The notes under the pieces: model-generated
The model's input: the letters and a program-made list of their open reading frames with translations, nothing else
Database searches by the model: none
What the model was told of the DNA's origin: nothing
Part shown: positions 1 through 12,913 of the stretch, one piece after another
Position numbering within the stretch: the first letter of the stretch is position 1
How the letters are laid out: each line of letters begins with the position of its first letter
Assembly: GCA_946699065.1 (NCBI GenBank)
Contig: CAMPDV010000322.1
Span: 1-64,000 of the forward strand
Origin: Loxodes magnus
Taxonomy: Eukaryota; Ciliophora; Karyorelictea; Loxodida; Loxodidae
Reading direction: 5' to 3'
DNA: 64,000 nt
Made by a program: the position numbers and the translations under genes

Positions 1-2149
1 GTTAGATTTAAATTTAATTTTAAGTAAATCAAAAATAGTTAGATTTAGATTTAATTTTAAGTAAATCAAAAATAGTTAGATTTAAATTTAATTTTAAGTA
101 AATCAAAAATAGTTAGATTTAAATTTAATTTTAAGTAAATCAAAAATAGTTAGATTTAGATTTTATTTTAAGTAAATCAAAAATAGTTAGATTTAAATTT
201 AATTTTAAGTAAATCAAAAATAGTTAGATTTAAATTTAATTTTAAGTAAATCAAAAATAGTTAGATTTAGATTTAATTTTAAGTAAATCAAAAATAGTTA
301 GATTTAAATTTAATTTTAAGTAAATCAAAAATAGTTAGATTTAAATTTAATTTTAAGTAAATCAAAAATAGTTAGATTTAAATTTAATTTTAAGTAAATC
401 AAAAATAGTTAGATTTAGATTTAATTTTAAGTAAATCAAAAATAGTTAGATTTAAATTTAATTTTAAGTAAATCAAAAATAGTTAGATTTAGATTTAATT
501 TTAAGTAAATCAAAAATAGTTAGATTTAAATTTAATTTTAAGTAAATCAAAAATAGTTAGATTTCGATTTAATTTTAAGTAAATCAAAAATAGTTAGATT
601 TAAATTTAATTTTAAGTAAATCAAAAATAGTTAGATTTAAATTTAATTTTAAGTAAATCAAAAATAGTTAGATTTCGATTTAATTTTAAGTAAATCAAAA
701 ATAGTTAGATTTAAATTTACTTTTAAGTAAATCAAAAATAGTTAGATTTCGATTTAACTTTAAGTAAATCAAAAATAGTTAGATTTAAATTTAATTTTAA
801 GTAAATCAAAAATTGTTAGATTTAGATTTTATTTTAAGTAAATCAAAAATAGTTAGATTTAAATTTTATTTTAAGTAAATCAAAAATAGTTAGATTTAAA
901 TTTAATTTTAAGTAAATCAAAAATAGTTAGATTTAAATTTAATTTTAAGTAAATCAAAAATAGTTAGATTTAAATTTAATTTTAAGTAAATCAAAAATAG
1001 TTAGATTTAGATTTAATTTTAAGTAAATCAAAAATAGTTAGATTTAAATTTAATTTTAAGTAAATCAAAAATAGTTAGATTTAGATTTTATTTTAAGTAA
1101 ATCAAAAATAGTTAGATTTAAATTTAATTTTAAGTAAATCAAAAATAGTTAGATTTAAATTTAATTTTAAGTAAATTAAAAATAGTTAGATTTAAATTTA
1201 ATTTTAAGTAAATCAAAAATAGTTAGATTTAAATTTAATTTTAAGTAAATCAAAAATAGTTAGATTTAGATTTAATTTTAAGTAAATTAAAAATAGTTAG
1301 ATTTAAATTTAATTTTAAGTAAATTAAAAATAGTTAGATTTAGATTTTATTTTAAGTAAATCAAAAATAGTTAGATTTAAATTTAATTTTAAGTAAATCA
1401 AAAATAGTTAGATTTAAATTTAATTTTAAGTAAATCAAAAATAGTTAGATTTAAATTTAATTTTAAGTAAATCAAAAATAGTTAGATTTAAATTTAATTT
1501 TAAGTAAATTAAAAATAGTTAGATTTAAATTTAATTTTAAGTAAATCAAAAATAGTTAGATTTAAATTTAATTTTAAGTAAATCAAAAATAGTTAGATTT
1601 AAATTTAATTTTAAGTAAATCAAAAATAGTTAGATTTAGATTTTATTTTAAGTAAATCAAAAATAGTTAGATTTAAATTTAGTTTTAAGTAAATCAAAAA
1701 TAGTTAGATTTAGATTTTATTTTAAGTAAATCAAAAATAGTTAGATTTAAATTTAATTTTAAGTAAATCAAAAATAGTTAGATTTAAATTTAATTTTAAG
1801 TAAATCAAAAATAGTTAGATTTAGATTTAATTTTAAGTAAATCAAAAATAGTTAGATTTCGATTTAATTTTAAGTAAATCAAAAATAGTTAGATTTAAAT
1901 TTAATTTTAAGTAAATCAAAAATAGTTAGATTTTGATTTAATTTTAAGTAAATCAAAAATAGTTAGATTTAAATTTAACTTTAAGTATATCAAAAATAGT
2001 TAGATTTTGATTTAATTTTAAGTAAATCAAAAATAGTTAGATTTAAATTTAATTTTAAGTAAATCAAAAATAGTTAGATTTAGATTTAATTTTAAGTAAA
2101 TCAAAAATAGTTAGATTTAGATTTTATTTTAAGTAAATCAAAAATAGTT

Positions 2150-4560
2150 AGATTTCGAATTAATTTTAAGTAAATCAAAAATAGTTAGATTTCGATTTAA
2201 TTTTAAGTAAATCAAAAATAGTTAGATTTCGATTTAATTTTAAGTAAATCAAAAATAGTTAGATTTAAATTTAATTTTAAGTAAATCAAAAATAGTTAGA
2301 TTTAAATTTAACTTTAAGTATATCAAAAATAGTTAGATTTAAATTTAACTTTAAGTATATCAAAAATAGTTAGATTTTGATTTAATTTTAAGTAAATCAA
2401 AAATAGTTAGATTTAAATTTAATTTTAAGTAAATCAAAAATAGTTAGATTTAGATTTAATTTTAAGTAAATTAAAAATAGTTAGATTTAAATTTAATTTT
2501 AAGTAAATCAAAAATAGTTAGATTTAAATTTAATTTTAAGTAAATCAAAAATAGTTAGATTTAAATTTAATTTTAAGTAAATCAAAAATAGTTAGATTTA
2601 GATTTAATTTTAAGTAAATCAAAAATAGTTAGATTTAAATTTAATTTTAAGTAAATCAAAAATAGTTAGATTTAAATTTAATTTTAAGTAAATCAAAAAT
2701 AGTTAGATTTAAATTTAATTTTAAGTATATCAAAAATAGTTAGATTTAAATTTAATTTTAAGTAAATCAAAAATAGTTAGATTTCGATTTAATTTTAAGT
2801 AAATCAAAAATAGTTAGATTTCGATTTAATTTTAAGTAAATCAAAAATAGTTAGATTTAAATTTAATTTTAAGTAAATCAAAAATAGTTAGATTTAAATT
2901 TAATTTTAAGTAAATCAAAAATAGTTAGATTTAAATTTAATTTTAAGTAAATCAAAAATAGTTAGATTTAAATTTAATTTTAAGTATATCAAAAATAGTT
3001 AGATTTAAATTTAATTTTAAGTAAATCAAAAATAGTTAGATTTAAATTTAATTTTAAGTAAATCAAAAATAGTTAGATTTAGATTTAATTTTAAGTAAAT
3101 CAAAAATAGTTAGATTTAAATTTAATTTTAAGTAAATTAAAAATAGTTAGATTTCGATTCAATTTTAAGTAAATCAAAAATAGTTAGATTTAAATTTAAT
3201 TTTAAGTAAATCAAAAATAGTTAGATTTCGATTCAATTTTAAGTAAATCAAAAATAGTTAGGTTTAAATTTAATTTTAAGTATATCAAAAATAGTTAGAT
3301 TTCGAATTAATTTTAAGTAAATCAAAAATAGTTAGATTTAAATTTAATTTTAAGTAAATCAAAAATAGTTAGATTTAAATTTAATTTTAAGTATATCAAA
3401 AATAGTTAGATTTAAATTTTATTTTAAGTAAATCAAAAATAGTTAGATTTAAATTTAATTTTAAGTAAATCAAAAATAGTTAGATTTCGATTTAATTTTA
3501 AGTAAATCAAAAATAGTTAGATTTAAATTTAATTTTAAGTAAATCAAAAATAGTTAGATTTAAATTTAACTTTAAGTATATCAAAAATAGTTAGATTTCG
3601 ATTTAATTTTAAGTAAATCAAAAATAGTTAGATTTCGATTTAATTTTAAGTAAATCAAAAATAGTTAGATTTAAATTTAATTTTAAGTAAATCAAAAATA
3701 GTTAGATTTAAATTTAATTTTAAGTAAATCAAAAATAGTTAGATTTCGATTTAATTTTAAGTAAATCAAAAATAGTTAGATTTAAATTTACTTTTAAGTA
3801 AATCAAAAATAGTTAGATTTCGATTTAACTTTAAGTAAATCAAAAATAGTTAGATTTAAATTTACTTTTAAGTAAATCAAAAATAGTTAGATTTCGATTT
3901 AACTTTAAGTAAATTAAAAATAGTTAGGTTTAAATTTAATTTTAAGTAAATCAAAAATAGTTAGATTTCGAATTAATTTTAAGTAAATCAAAAATAGTTA
4001 GATTTCGATTTAATTTTAAGTAAATCAAAAATAGTTAGATTTAAATTTAATTTTAAGTAAATCAAAAATAGTTAGATTTAAATTTAACTTTAAGTATATC
4101 AAAAATAGTTAGATTTTGATTTAATTTTAAGTAAATCAAAAATAGTTAGATTTAAATTTAACTTTAAGTAAATCAAAAATAGTTAGATTTAAATTTACTT
4201 TTAAGTAAATCAAAAATAGTTAGATTTCGATTTAACTTTAAGTAAATTAAAAATAGTTAGGTTTAAATTTAATTTTAAGTAAATCAAAAATAGTTAGATT
4301 TAAATTTAATTTTAAGTAAATCAAAAATAGTTAGATTTCGATTTAACTTTAAGTAAATCAAAAATAGTTAGATTTAAATTTACTTTTAAGTAAATCAAAA
4401 ATAGTTAGATTTCGATTTAACTTTAAGTAAATTAAAAATAGTTAGGTTTAAATTTAATTTTAAGTAAATCAAAAATAGTTAGATTTCGAATTAATTTTAA
4501 GTAAATCAAAAATAGTTAGATTTCGATTTAATTTTAAGTAAATCAAAAATAGTTAGATTT
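2150..4560. repeat. CGA-enriched patch with GTTAGG and TTCGAATTAA units
   Basis: Inside domain 1 this stretch has far more CGA cores than its neighbours. It also has uncommon forms: CGA followed by an A in place of T14 (TTCGAATTAA, near 2,156, 3,303, 3,966 and 4,485), A17C units (TTACTTTTAAG), and GTTAGG units starting at 3,257, 3,923, 4,256 and 4,441. The GTTAGG spacings are 666, 333 and 185 bp, that is 18, 9 and 5 monomers. The GTTAGG then TTCGAATTAA then CGA series at 3,923 recurs at 4,441 (14 monomers). Domain 3 may descend from a patch like this, or the patch may have been copied in; sequence alone does not decide. Confidence 0.7.
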
Positions 4561-7139
4561 AAATTTAATTTTAAGTAAATCAAAAATAGTTAGATTTAGA
4601 TTTAATTTTAAGTAAATCAAAAATAGTTAGATTTAGATTTAATTTTAAGTAAATCAAAAATAGTTAGATTTAAATTTAATTTTAAGTAAATCAAAAATAG
4701 TTAGATTTAAATTTAATTTTAAGTAAATCAAAAATAGTTAGATTTAGATTTAATTTTAAGTAAATCAAAAATAGTTAGATTTAAATTTAATTTTAAGTAA
4801 ATCAAAAATAGTTAGATTTAGATTTAATTTTAAGTAAATCAAAAATAGTTAGATTTAAATTTAATTTTAAGTAAATCAAAAATAGTTAGATTTAAATTTA
4901 ATTTTAAGTAAATCAAAAATAGTTAGATTTAAATTTAATATTAAGTAAATCAAAAATAGTTAGATTTAAATTTAATTTTAAGTAAATTAAAAATAGTTAG
5001 ATTTAAATTTAATTTTAAGTATATCAAAAATAGTTAGATTTAAATTTAATTTTAAGTAAATCAAAAATAGTTAGATTTAAATTTAATTTTAAGTAAATCA
5101 AAAATAGTTAGATTTAGATTTTATTTTAAGTAAATCAAAAATAGTTAGATTTAAATTTAATTTTAAGTAAATCAAAAATAGTTAGATTTTGATTTAATTT
5201 TAAGTAAATCAAAAATAGTTAGATTTAAATTTAATTTTAAGTAAATCAAAAATAGTTAGATTTAGATTTAATTTTAAGTAAATTAAAAATAGTTAGATTT
5301 AAATTTAATTTTAAGTAAATCAAAAATAGTTAGATTTAAATTTAATTTTAAGTAAATCAAAAATAGTTAGATTTAAATTTAATTTTAAGTAAATCAAAAA
5401 TAGTTAGATTTAAATTTAATTTTAAGTAAATCAAAAATAGTTAGATTTAAATTTAATTTTAAGTAAATCAGAAATAGTTAGATTTAAATTTAACTTTAAG
5501 TAAGGCAAAGATAGTTTGATTTAAATTTAATTTTAAGTAAGGCAAAGATAGTTTGATTTAAATTTAATTTTAAGTAAATCAAAAATAGTTAGATTTCGAT
5601 TTAATTTTAAGTAAATCAAAAATAGTTAAATTTAGATTTAATTTTAAGTAAATCAAAAATAGTTAGATTTAAATTTAATTTTAAGTAAATCAAAAATAGT
5701 TAGATTTAAATTTAATTTTAAGTAAATCAAAAATAGTTAGATTTAAATTTAATTTTAAGTAAATCAAAAATAGTTAGATTTAAATTTAATTTTAAGTAAA
5801 TCAAAAATAGTTAGATTTAAATTTAATTTTAAGTAAATCAAAAATAGTTAGATTTAAATTTAACTTTAAGTATATCAAAAATAGTTAGATTTAGATTTAA
5901 TTTTAAGTAAATCAAAAATAGTTAGATTTAAATTTAATTTTAAGTAAATCAAAAATAGTTAGATTTAAATTTAATTTTAAGTAAATCAAAAATAGTTAGA
6001 TTTAAATTTAATTTTAAGTAAATCAAAAATAGTTAGATTTAAATTTAATTTTAAGTAAATCAAAAATAGTTAGATTTAAATTTAATTTTAAGTAAATCAA
6101 AAATAGTTAGATTTAAATTTAATTTTAAGTAAATCAAAAATAGTTAGATTTAAATTTAATTTTAAGTAAATCAAAAATAGTTAGATTTAAATTTAATTTT
6201 AAGTAAATCAAAAATAGTTAGATTTAAATTTAATTTTAAGTAAATCAAAAATAGTTAGATTTAAATTTAATTTTAAGTAAATCAAAAATAGTTAGATTTA
6301 AATTTTATTTTAAGTAAATCAAAAATAGTTAGATTTAAATTTAATTTTAAGTAAATCAAAAATAGTTAGATTTAGATTTAATTTTAAGTAAATCAAAAAT
6401 AGTTAGATTTAAATTTAATTTTAAGTATATCAAAAATAGTTAGATTTTGATTTAATTTTAAGTAAATCAAAAATAGTTAGATTTAAATTTAATTTTAAGT
6501 AAATCAAAAATAGTTAGATTTAAATTTAATTTTAAGTAAATCAAAAATAGTTAGATTTAAATTTAATTTTAAGTAAATCAAAAATAGTTAGATTTAAATT
6601 TAATTTTAAGTAAATCAAAAATAGTTAGATTTAAATTTAACTTTAAGTATATCAAAAATAGTTAGATTTAGATTTAATTTTAAGTAAATCAAAAATAGTT
6701 AGATTTAAATTTAATTTTAAGTAAATCAAAAATAGTTAGATTTAAATTTAATTTTAAGTAAATCAAAAATAGTTAGATTTAAATTTAATTTTAAGTAAAT
6801 CAAAAATAGTTAGATTTAAATTTAATTTTAAGTAAATCAAAAATAGTTAGATTTAAATTTAATTTTAAGTAAATCAAAAATAGTTAGATTTAAATTTAAT
6901 TTTAAGTAAATCAAAAATAGTTAGATTTAAATTTAATTTTAAGTAAATCAAAAATAGTTAGATTTAAATTTAATTTTAAGTAAATCAAAAATAGTTAGAT
7001 TTAGATTTAATTTTAAGTAAATTAAAAATAGTTAGATTTAAATTTAATTTTAAGTAAATCAAAAATAGTTAGATTTAGATTTAATTTTAAGTAAATCAAA
7101 AATAGTTAGATTTAAATTTAATTTTAAGTATATCAAAAA

Positions 7140-9800
7140 TAGTTAGATTTCGATTTAATTTTAAGTAAATCAAAAATAGTTAGATTTAAATTTAATTTTA
7201 AGTAAATCAAAAATAGTTAGATTTCGATTTAATTTTAAGTAAATCAAAAATAGTTAGATTTCGATTTAATTTTAAGTAAATCAAAAATAGTTAGATTTAA
7301 ATTTACTTTTAAGTAAATCAAAAATAGTTAGATTTCGATTCAATTTTAAGTAAATTAAAAATAGTTAGATTTCGATTTAATTTTAAGTAAATCAAAAATA
7401 GTTAGATTTAAATTTAATTTTAAGTAAATCAAAAATAGTTAGATTTAAATTTAATTTTAAGTAAATCAAAAATAGTTATGTTTAAATTTAATTTTAAGTA
7501 AATCAAAAATAGTTAGATTTAAATTTAATTTTAAGTAAATCAAAAATAGTTAGATTTAAATTTAATTTTAAGTAAATCAAAAATAGTTAGATTTAAATTT
7601 AATTTTAAGTAAATCAAAAATAGTTAGATTTCGATTTAATTTTAAGTAAATCAAAAATAGTTAGATTTAAATTTAATTTTAAGTAAATCAAAAATAGTTA
7701 GATTTAAATTTAATTTTAAGTAAATCAAAAATAGTTATGTTTAAATTTAATTTTAAGTAAATCAAAAATAGTTAGATTTAAATTTAATTTTAAGTAAATT
7801 AAAAATAGTTAGATTTAGATTTAATTTTAAGTAAATCAAAAATAGTTAGATTTAAATTTAATTTTAAGTAAATCAAAAATAGTTAGATTTAAATTTAATT
7901 TTAAGTAAATTAAAAATAGTTAGATTTCGATTTAACTTGAAGTAAATCAAAAATAGTTAGATTTAAATTTAATTTTAAGTAAATCAAAAATAGTTAGATT
8001 TAAATTTAATTTTAAGTAAATCAAAAATAGTTAGATTTAAATTTAATTTTAAGTAAATCAAAAATAGTTAGATTTAGATTTAATTTTAAGTAAATCAAAA
8101 ATAGTTAGATTTAGATTTAATTTTAAGTAAATCAAAAATAGTTAGATTTAAATTTAACTTTAAGTATATCAAAAATAGTTAGATTTTGATTTAATTTTAA
8201 GTAAATCAAAAATAGTTAGATTTAAATTTAATTTTAAGTAAATCAAAAATAGTTAGATTTAAATTTAATTTTAAGTAAATCAAAAATAGTTAGATTTAAA
8301 TTTAATTTTAAGTAAATCAAAAATAGTTAGATTTAGATTTTATTTTAAGTAAATCAAAAATAGTTAGATTTAAATTTAATTTTAAGTAAATCAAAAATAG
8401 TTAGATTTAAATTTAATTTTAAGTAAATCAAAAATAGTTAGATTTAAATTTAATTTTAAGTAAATCAAAAATAGTTAGATTTAAATTTAATTTTAAGTAA
8501 ATCAAAAATAGTTAGATTTAAATTTAATTTTAAGTAAATCAAAAATAGTTAGATTTAGATTTAATTTTAAGTAAATCAAAAATAGTTAGATTTAGATTTA
8601 ATTTTAAGTAAATCAAAAATAGTTAGATTTAAATTTAACTTTAAGTATATCAAAAATAGTTAGATTTTGATTTAATTTTAAGTAAATCAAAAATAGTTAG
8701 ATTTAAATTTAATTTTAAGTATATCAAAAATAGTTAGATTTTGATTTAATTTTAAGTAAATCAAAAATAGCTAGATTTAAATTTAATTTTAAGTAAATCA
8801 GAAATAGTTAGATTTAAATTTAACTTTAAGTAAGGCAAAGATAGTTTGATTTAAATTTAATTTTAAGTAAATCAAAAATAGTTAGATTTAAATTTAATTT
8901 TAAGTAAATCAAAAATAGTTAGATTTCGATTTAATTTTAAGTAAATCAAAAATAGTTAGATTTAGATTTAATTTTAAGTAAATCAAAAATAGTTAGATTT
9001 AAATTTAATTTTAAGTAAATCAAAAATAGTTAGATTTAAATTTAATTTTAAGTAAATCAAAAATAGTTAGATTTAAATTTAATTTTAAGTAAATCAAAAA
9101 TAGTTAGATTTAGATTTAATTTTAAGTAAATCAAAAATAGTTAGATTTAGATTTAATTTTAAGTAAATCAAAAATAGTTAGATTTAAATTTAACTTTAAG
9201 TATATCAAAAATAGTTAGATTTTGATTTAATTTTAAGTAAATCAAAAATAGTTAGATTTAAATTTAATTTTAAGTATATCAAAAATAGTTAGATTTTGAT
9301 TTAATTTTAAGTAAATCAAAAATAGTTAGATTTAAATTTAATTTTAAGTAAATCAAAAATAGTTAGATTTAGATTTTATTTTAAGTAAATCAAAAATAGT
9401 TAGATTTAAATTTAATTTTAAGTAAATCAAAAATAGTTAGATTTAAATTTAATTTTAAGTAAATCAAAAATAGTTAGATTTAAATTTAATTTTAAGTAAA
9501 TCAAAAATAGTTAGATTTAAATTTAATTTTAAGTAAATCAAAAATAGTTAGATTTAAATTTAATTTTAAGTAAATCAAAAATAGTTAGATTTAGATTTAA
9601 TTTTAAGTAAATTAAAAATAGTTAGATTTAAATTTAATTTTAAGTAAATCAAAAATAGTTAGATTTAAATTTAACTTTAAGTATATCAAAAATAGTTAGA
9701 TTTAGATTTAATTTTAAGTAAATCAAAAATAGTTAGATTTAAATTTACTTTTAAGTAAATCAAAAATAGTTAGATTTCGATTTAACTTTAAGTAAATCAA
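7140..9800. repeat. Left copy of a long-range duplicated satellite segment
   Basis: The order of monomer variants here is repeated at about 16,620-19,700. The GTTATG unit at 7,475 corresponds to 17,205 (9,730 bp apart, 263 monomers minus the one-base deletion near 14,889). The AAGGC unit at 8,833 corresponds to 18,748 (9,915 bp, 268 monomers minus the same deletion). Shared landmarks include CGA/CGA, an A17C unit, a CGATTCAA unit with C30T, two GTTATG units 259 bp apart, and CGA plus T18C/T21G. Further right come AAGGC, then CGA, AGA, and A27T/TGA pairs. The offset changes in whole monomers, so each copy has later gained or lost units. Confidence 0.75.
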
Positions 9801-12247
9801 AAATAGTTAGATTTAAATTTAATTTTAAGTAAATCAAAAATAGTTAGATTTAAATTTAATTTTAAGTAAATCAAAAATAGTTAGATTTCGATTTAATTTT
9901 AAGTAAATCAAAAATAGTTAGATTTAAATTTAATTTTAAGTAAATCAAAAATAGTTAGATTTAAATTTAATTTTAAGTAAATCAAAAATAGTTAGATTTA
10001 GATTTAATTTTAAGTAAATCAAAAATAGTTAGATTTAAATTTAATTTTAAGTAAATCAAAAATAGTTAGATTTAAATTTAACTTTAAGTATATCAAAAAT
10101 AGTTAGATTTTGATTTAATTTTAAGTAAATCAAAAATAGTTAGATTTAAATTTAATTTTAAGTAAATCAAAAATAGTTAGATTTCGATTTAATTTTAAGT
10201 AAATCAAAAATAGTTAGATTTAAATTTAATTTTAAGTAAATCAAAAATAGTTAGATTTAGATTTAATTTTAAGTAAATCAAAAATAGTTAGATTTAAATT
10301 TAATTTTAAGTAAATCAAAAATAGTTAGATTTAAATTTAATTTTAAGTAAATCAAAAATAGTTAGATTTAAATTTAATTTTAAGTAAATCAAAAATAGTT
10401 AGATTTAGATTTAATTTTAAGTAAATCAAAAATAGTTAGATTTAAATTTAATTTTAAGTAAATCAAAAATAGTTAGATTTCGATTTAATTTTAAGTAAAT
10501 CAAAAATAGTTAGATTTAAATTTAATTTTAAGTAAATCAAAAATAGTTAGATTTAAATTTAATTTTAAGTAAATCAAAAATAGTTAGATTTCGATTTAAT
10601 TTTAAGTAAATCAAAAATAGTTAGATTTAAATTTACTTTTAAGTAAATCAAAAATAGTTAGATTTCGATTTAACTTTAAGTAAATCAAAAATAGTTAGAT
10701 TTAAATTTAATTTTAAGTAAATCAAAAATAGTTAGATTTCGATTTAATTTTAAGTAAATCAAAAATAGTTAGATTTAGATTTAATTTTAAGTAAATCAAA
10801 AATAGTTAGATTTAAATTTAATTTTAAGTAAATCAAAAATAGTTAGATTTAAATTTAACTTTAAGTATATCAAAAATAGTTAGATTTAAATTTAATTTTA
10901 AGTAAATCAAAAATAGTTAGATTTAAATTTAATTTTAAGTAAATCAAAAATAGTTAGATTTAAATTTAATTTTAAGTAAATCAAAAATAGTTAGATTTAA
11001 ATTTAATTTTAAGTAAATCAAAAATAGTTAGATTTCGATTTAATTTTAAGTAAATCAAAAATAGTTAGATTTAAATTTAATTTTAAGTAAATCAAAAATA
11101 GTTAGATTTAAATTTAATTTTAAGTAAATCAAAAATAGTTAGATTTAAATTTAATTTTAAGTAAATCAAAAATAGTTAGATTTAGATTTAATTTTAAGTA
11201 AATCAAAAATAGTTAGATTTAGATTTAATTTTAAGTAAATTAAAAATAGTTAGATTTAAATTTAATTTTAAGTAAATCAAAAATAGTTAGATTTAAATTT
11301 AACTTTAAGTATATCAAAAATAGTTAGATTTAGATTTAATTTTAAGTAAATCAAAAATAGTTAGATTTAGATTTAATTTTAAGTAAATCAAAAATAGTTA
11401 GATTTAAATTTAACTTTAAGTATATCAAAAATAGTTAGATTTTGATTTAATTTTAAGTAAATCAAAAATAGTTAGATTTAAATTTAATTTTAAGTAAATC
11501 AAAAATAGTTAGATTTCGATTTAATTTTAAGTAAATCAAAAATAGTTAGATTTAAATTTTATTTTAAGTAAATCAAAAATAGTTAGATTTAAATTTAATT
11601 TTAAGTAAATCAAAAATAGTTAGATTTCGATTTAATTTTAAGTAAATCAAAAATAGTTAGATTTAGATTTAATTTTAAGTAAATCAAAAATAGTTAGATT
11701 TCGATTTAATTTTAAGTAAATCAAAAATAGTTAGATTTAAATTTAATTTTAAGTAAATCAAAAATAGTTAGATTTAAATTTAATTTTAAGTATATCAAAA
11801 ATAGTTAGATTTAAATTTAATTTTAAGTAAATCAAAAATAGTTAGATTTAGATTTTATTTTAAGTAAATCAAAAATAGTTAGATTTAGATTTTATTTTAA
11901 GTAAATCAAAAATAGTTAGATTTAAATTTAATTTTAAGTAAATCAAAAATAGTTAGATTTAGATTTAATTTTAAGTAAATTAAAAATAGTTAGATTTAAA
12001 TTTAATTTTAAGTAAATCAAAAATAGTTAGATTTAGATTTAATTTTAAGTAAATCAAAAATAGTTAGATTTAAATTTAATTTTAAGTAAATCAAAAATAG
12101 TTAGATTTAGATTTAATTTTAAGTAAATCAAAAATAGTTAGATTTAAATTTAACTTTAAGTAAATCAAAAATAGTTAGATTTTGATTTAATTTTAAGTAA
12201 ATCAAAAATAGTTAGATTTAAATTTAATTTTAAGTAAATCAAAAATA

Positions 12248-12913
12248 GTTAGATTTAGATTTAATTTTAAGTAAATTAAAAATAGTTAGATTTAAATTTA
12301 ATTTTAAGTAAATCAAAAATAGTTAGATTTAAATTTAATTTTAAGTAAATCAAAAATAGTTAGATTTAAATTTAATTTTAAGTAAATCAAAAATAGTTAG
12401 ATTTAGATTTAATTTTAAGTAAATCAAAAATAGTTAGATTTAAATTTAACTTTAAGTATATCAAAAATAGTTAGATTTTGATTTAATTTTAAGTAAATCA
12501 AAAATAGTTAGATTTAAATTTAATTTTAAGTAAATCAAAAATAGTTAGATTTAAATTTAATTTTAAGTAAATCAAAAATAGTTAGATTTAGATTTAATTT
12601 TAAGTAAATTAAAAATAGTTAGATTTAAATTTAATTTTAAGTAAATCAAAAATAGTTAGATTTAAATTTAATTTTAAGTAAATCAAAAATAGTTAGATTT
12701 AAATTTAATTTTAAGTAAATCAAAAATAGTTAGATTTAGATTTAATTTTAAGTAAATCAAAAATAGTTAGATTTAAATTTAACTTTAAGTATATCAAAAA
12801 TAGTTAGATTTTGATTTAATTTTAAGTAAATCAAAAATAGTTAGATTTAAATTTAATTTTAAGTAAATCAAAAATAGTTAGATTTAAATTTAATTTTAAG
12901 TAAATCAAAAATA
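12248..12913 (+). repeat. 9-monomer higher-order repeat, two copies
   Basis: Two adjacent 333-bp copies (12,248-12,580 and 12,581-12,913) share one unit order: AGA with C30T, AAA, AAA, AAA, AGA, AAA with T18C and A27T, TGA, AAA, AAA. Landmark pairs at 12,248/12,581 and 12,470/12,803 are both exactly 333 bp apart. The identical order of rare units indicates a recent tandem duplication. Confidence 0.88.

Noticed and set aside
3257-4445. GTTAGG units as arthropod-type TTAGG telomere repeat
   Set aside because: TTAGG appears only once per 37-bp variant monomer and arises by a single change at position 6. There is no run of hexamers or pentamers.
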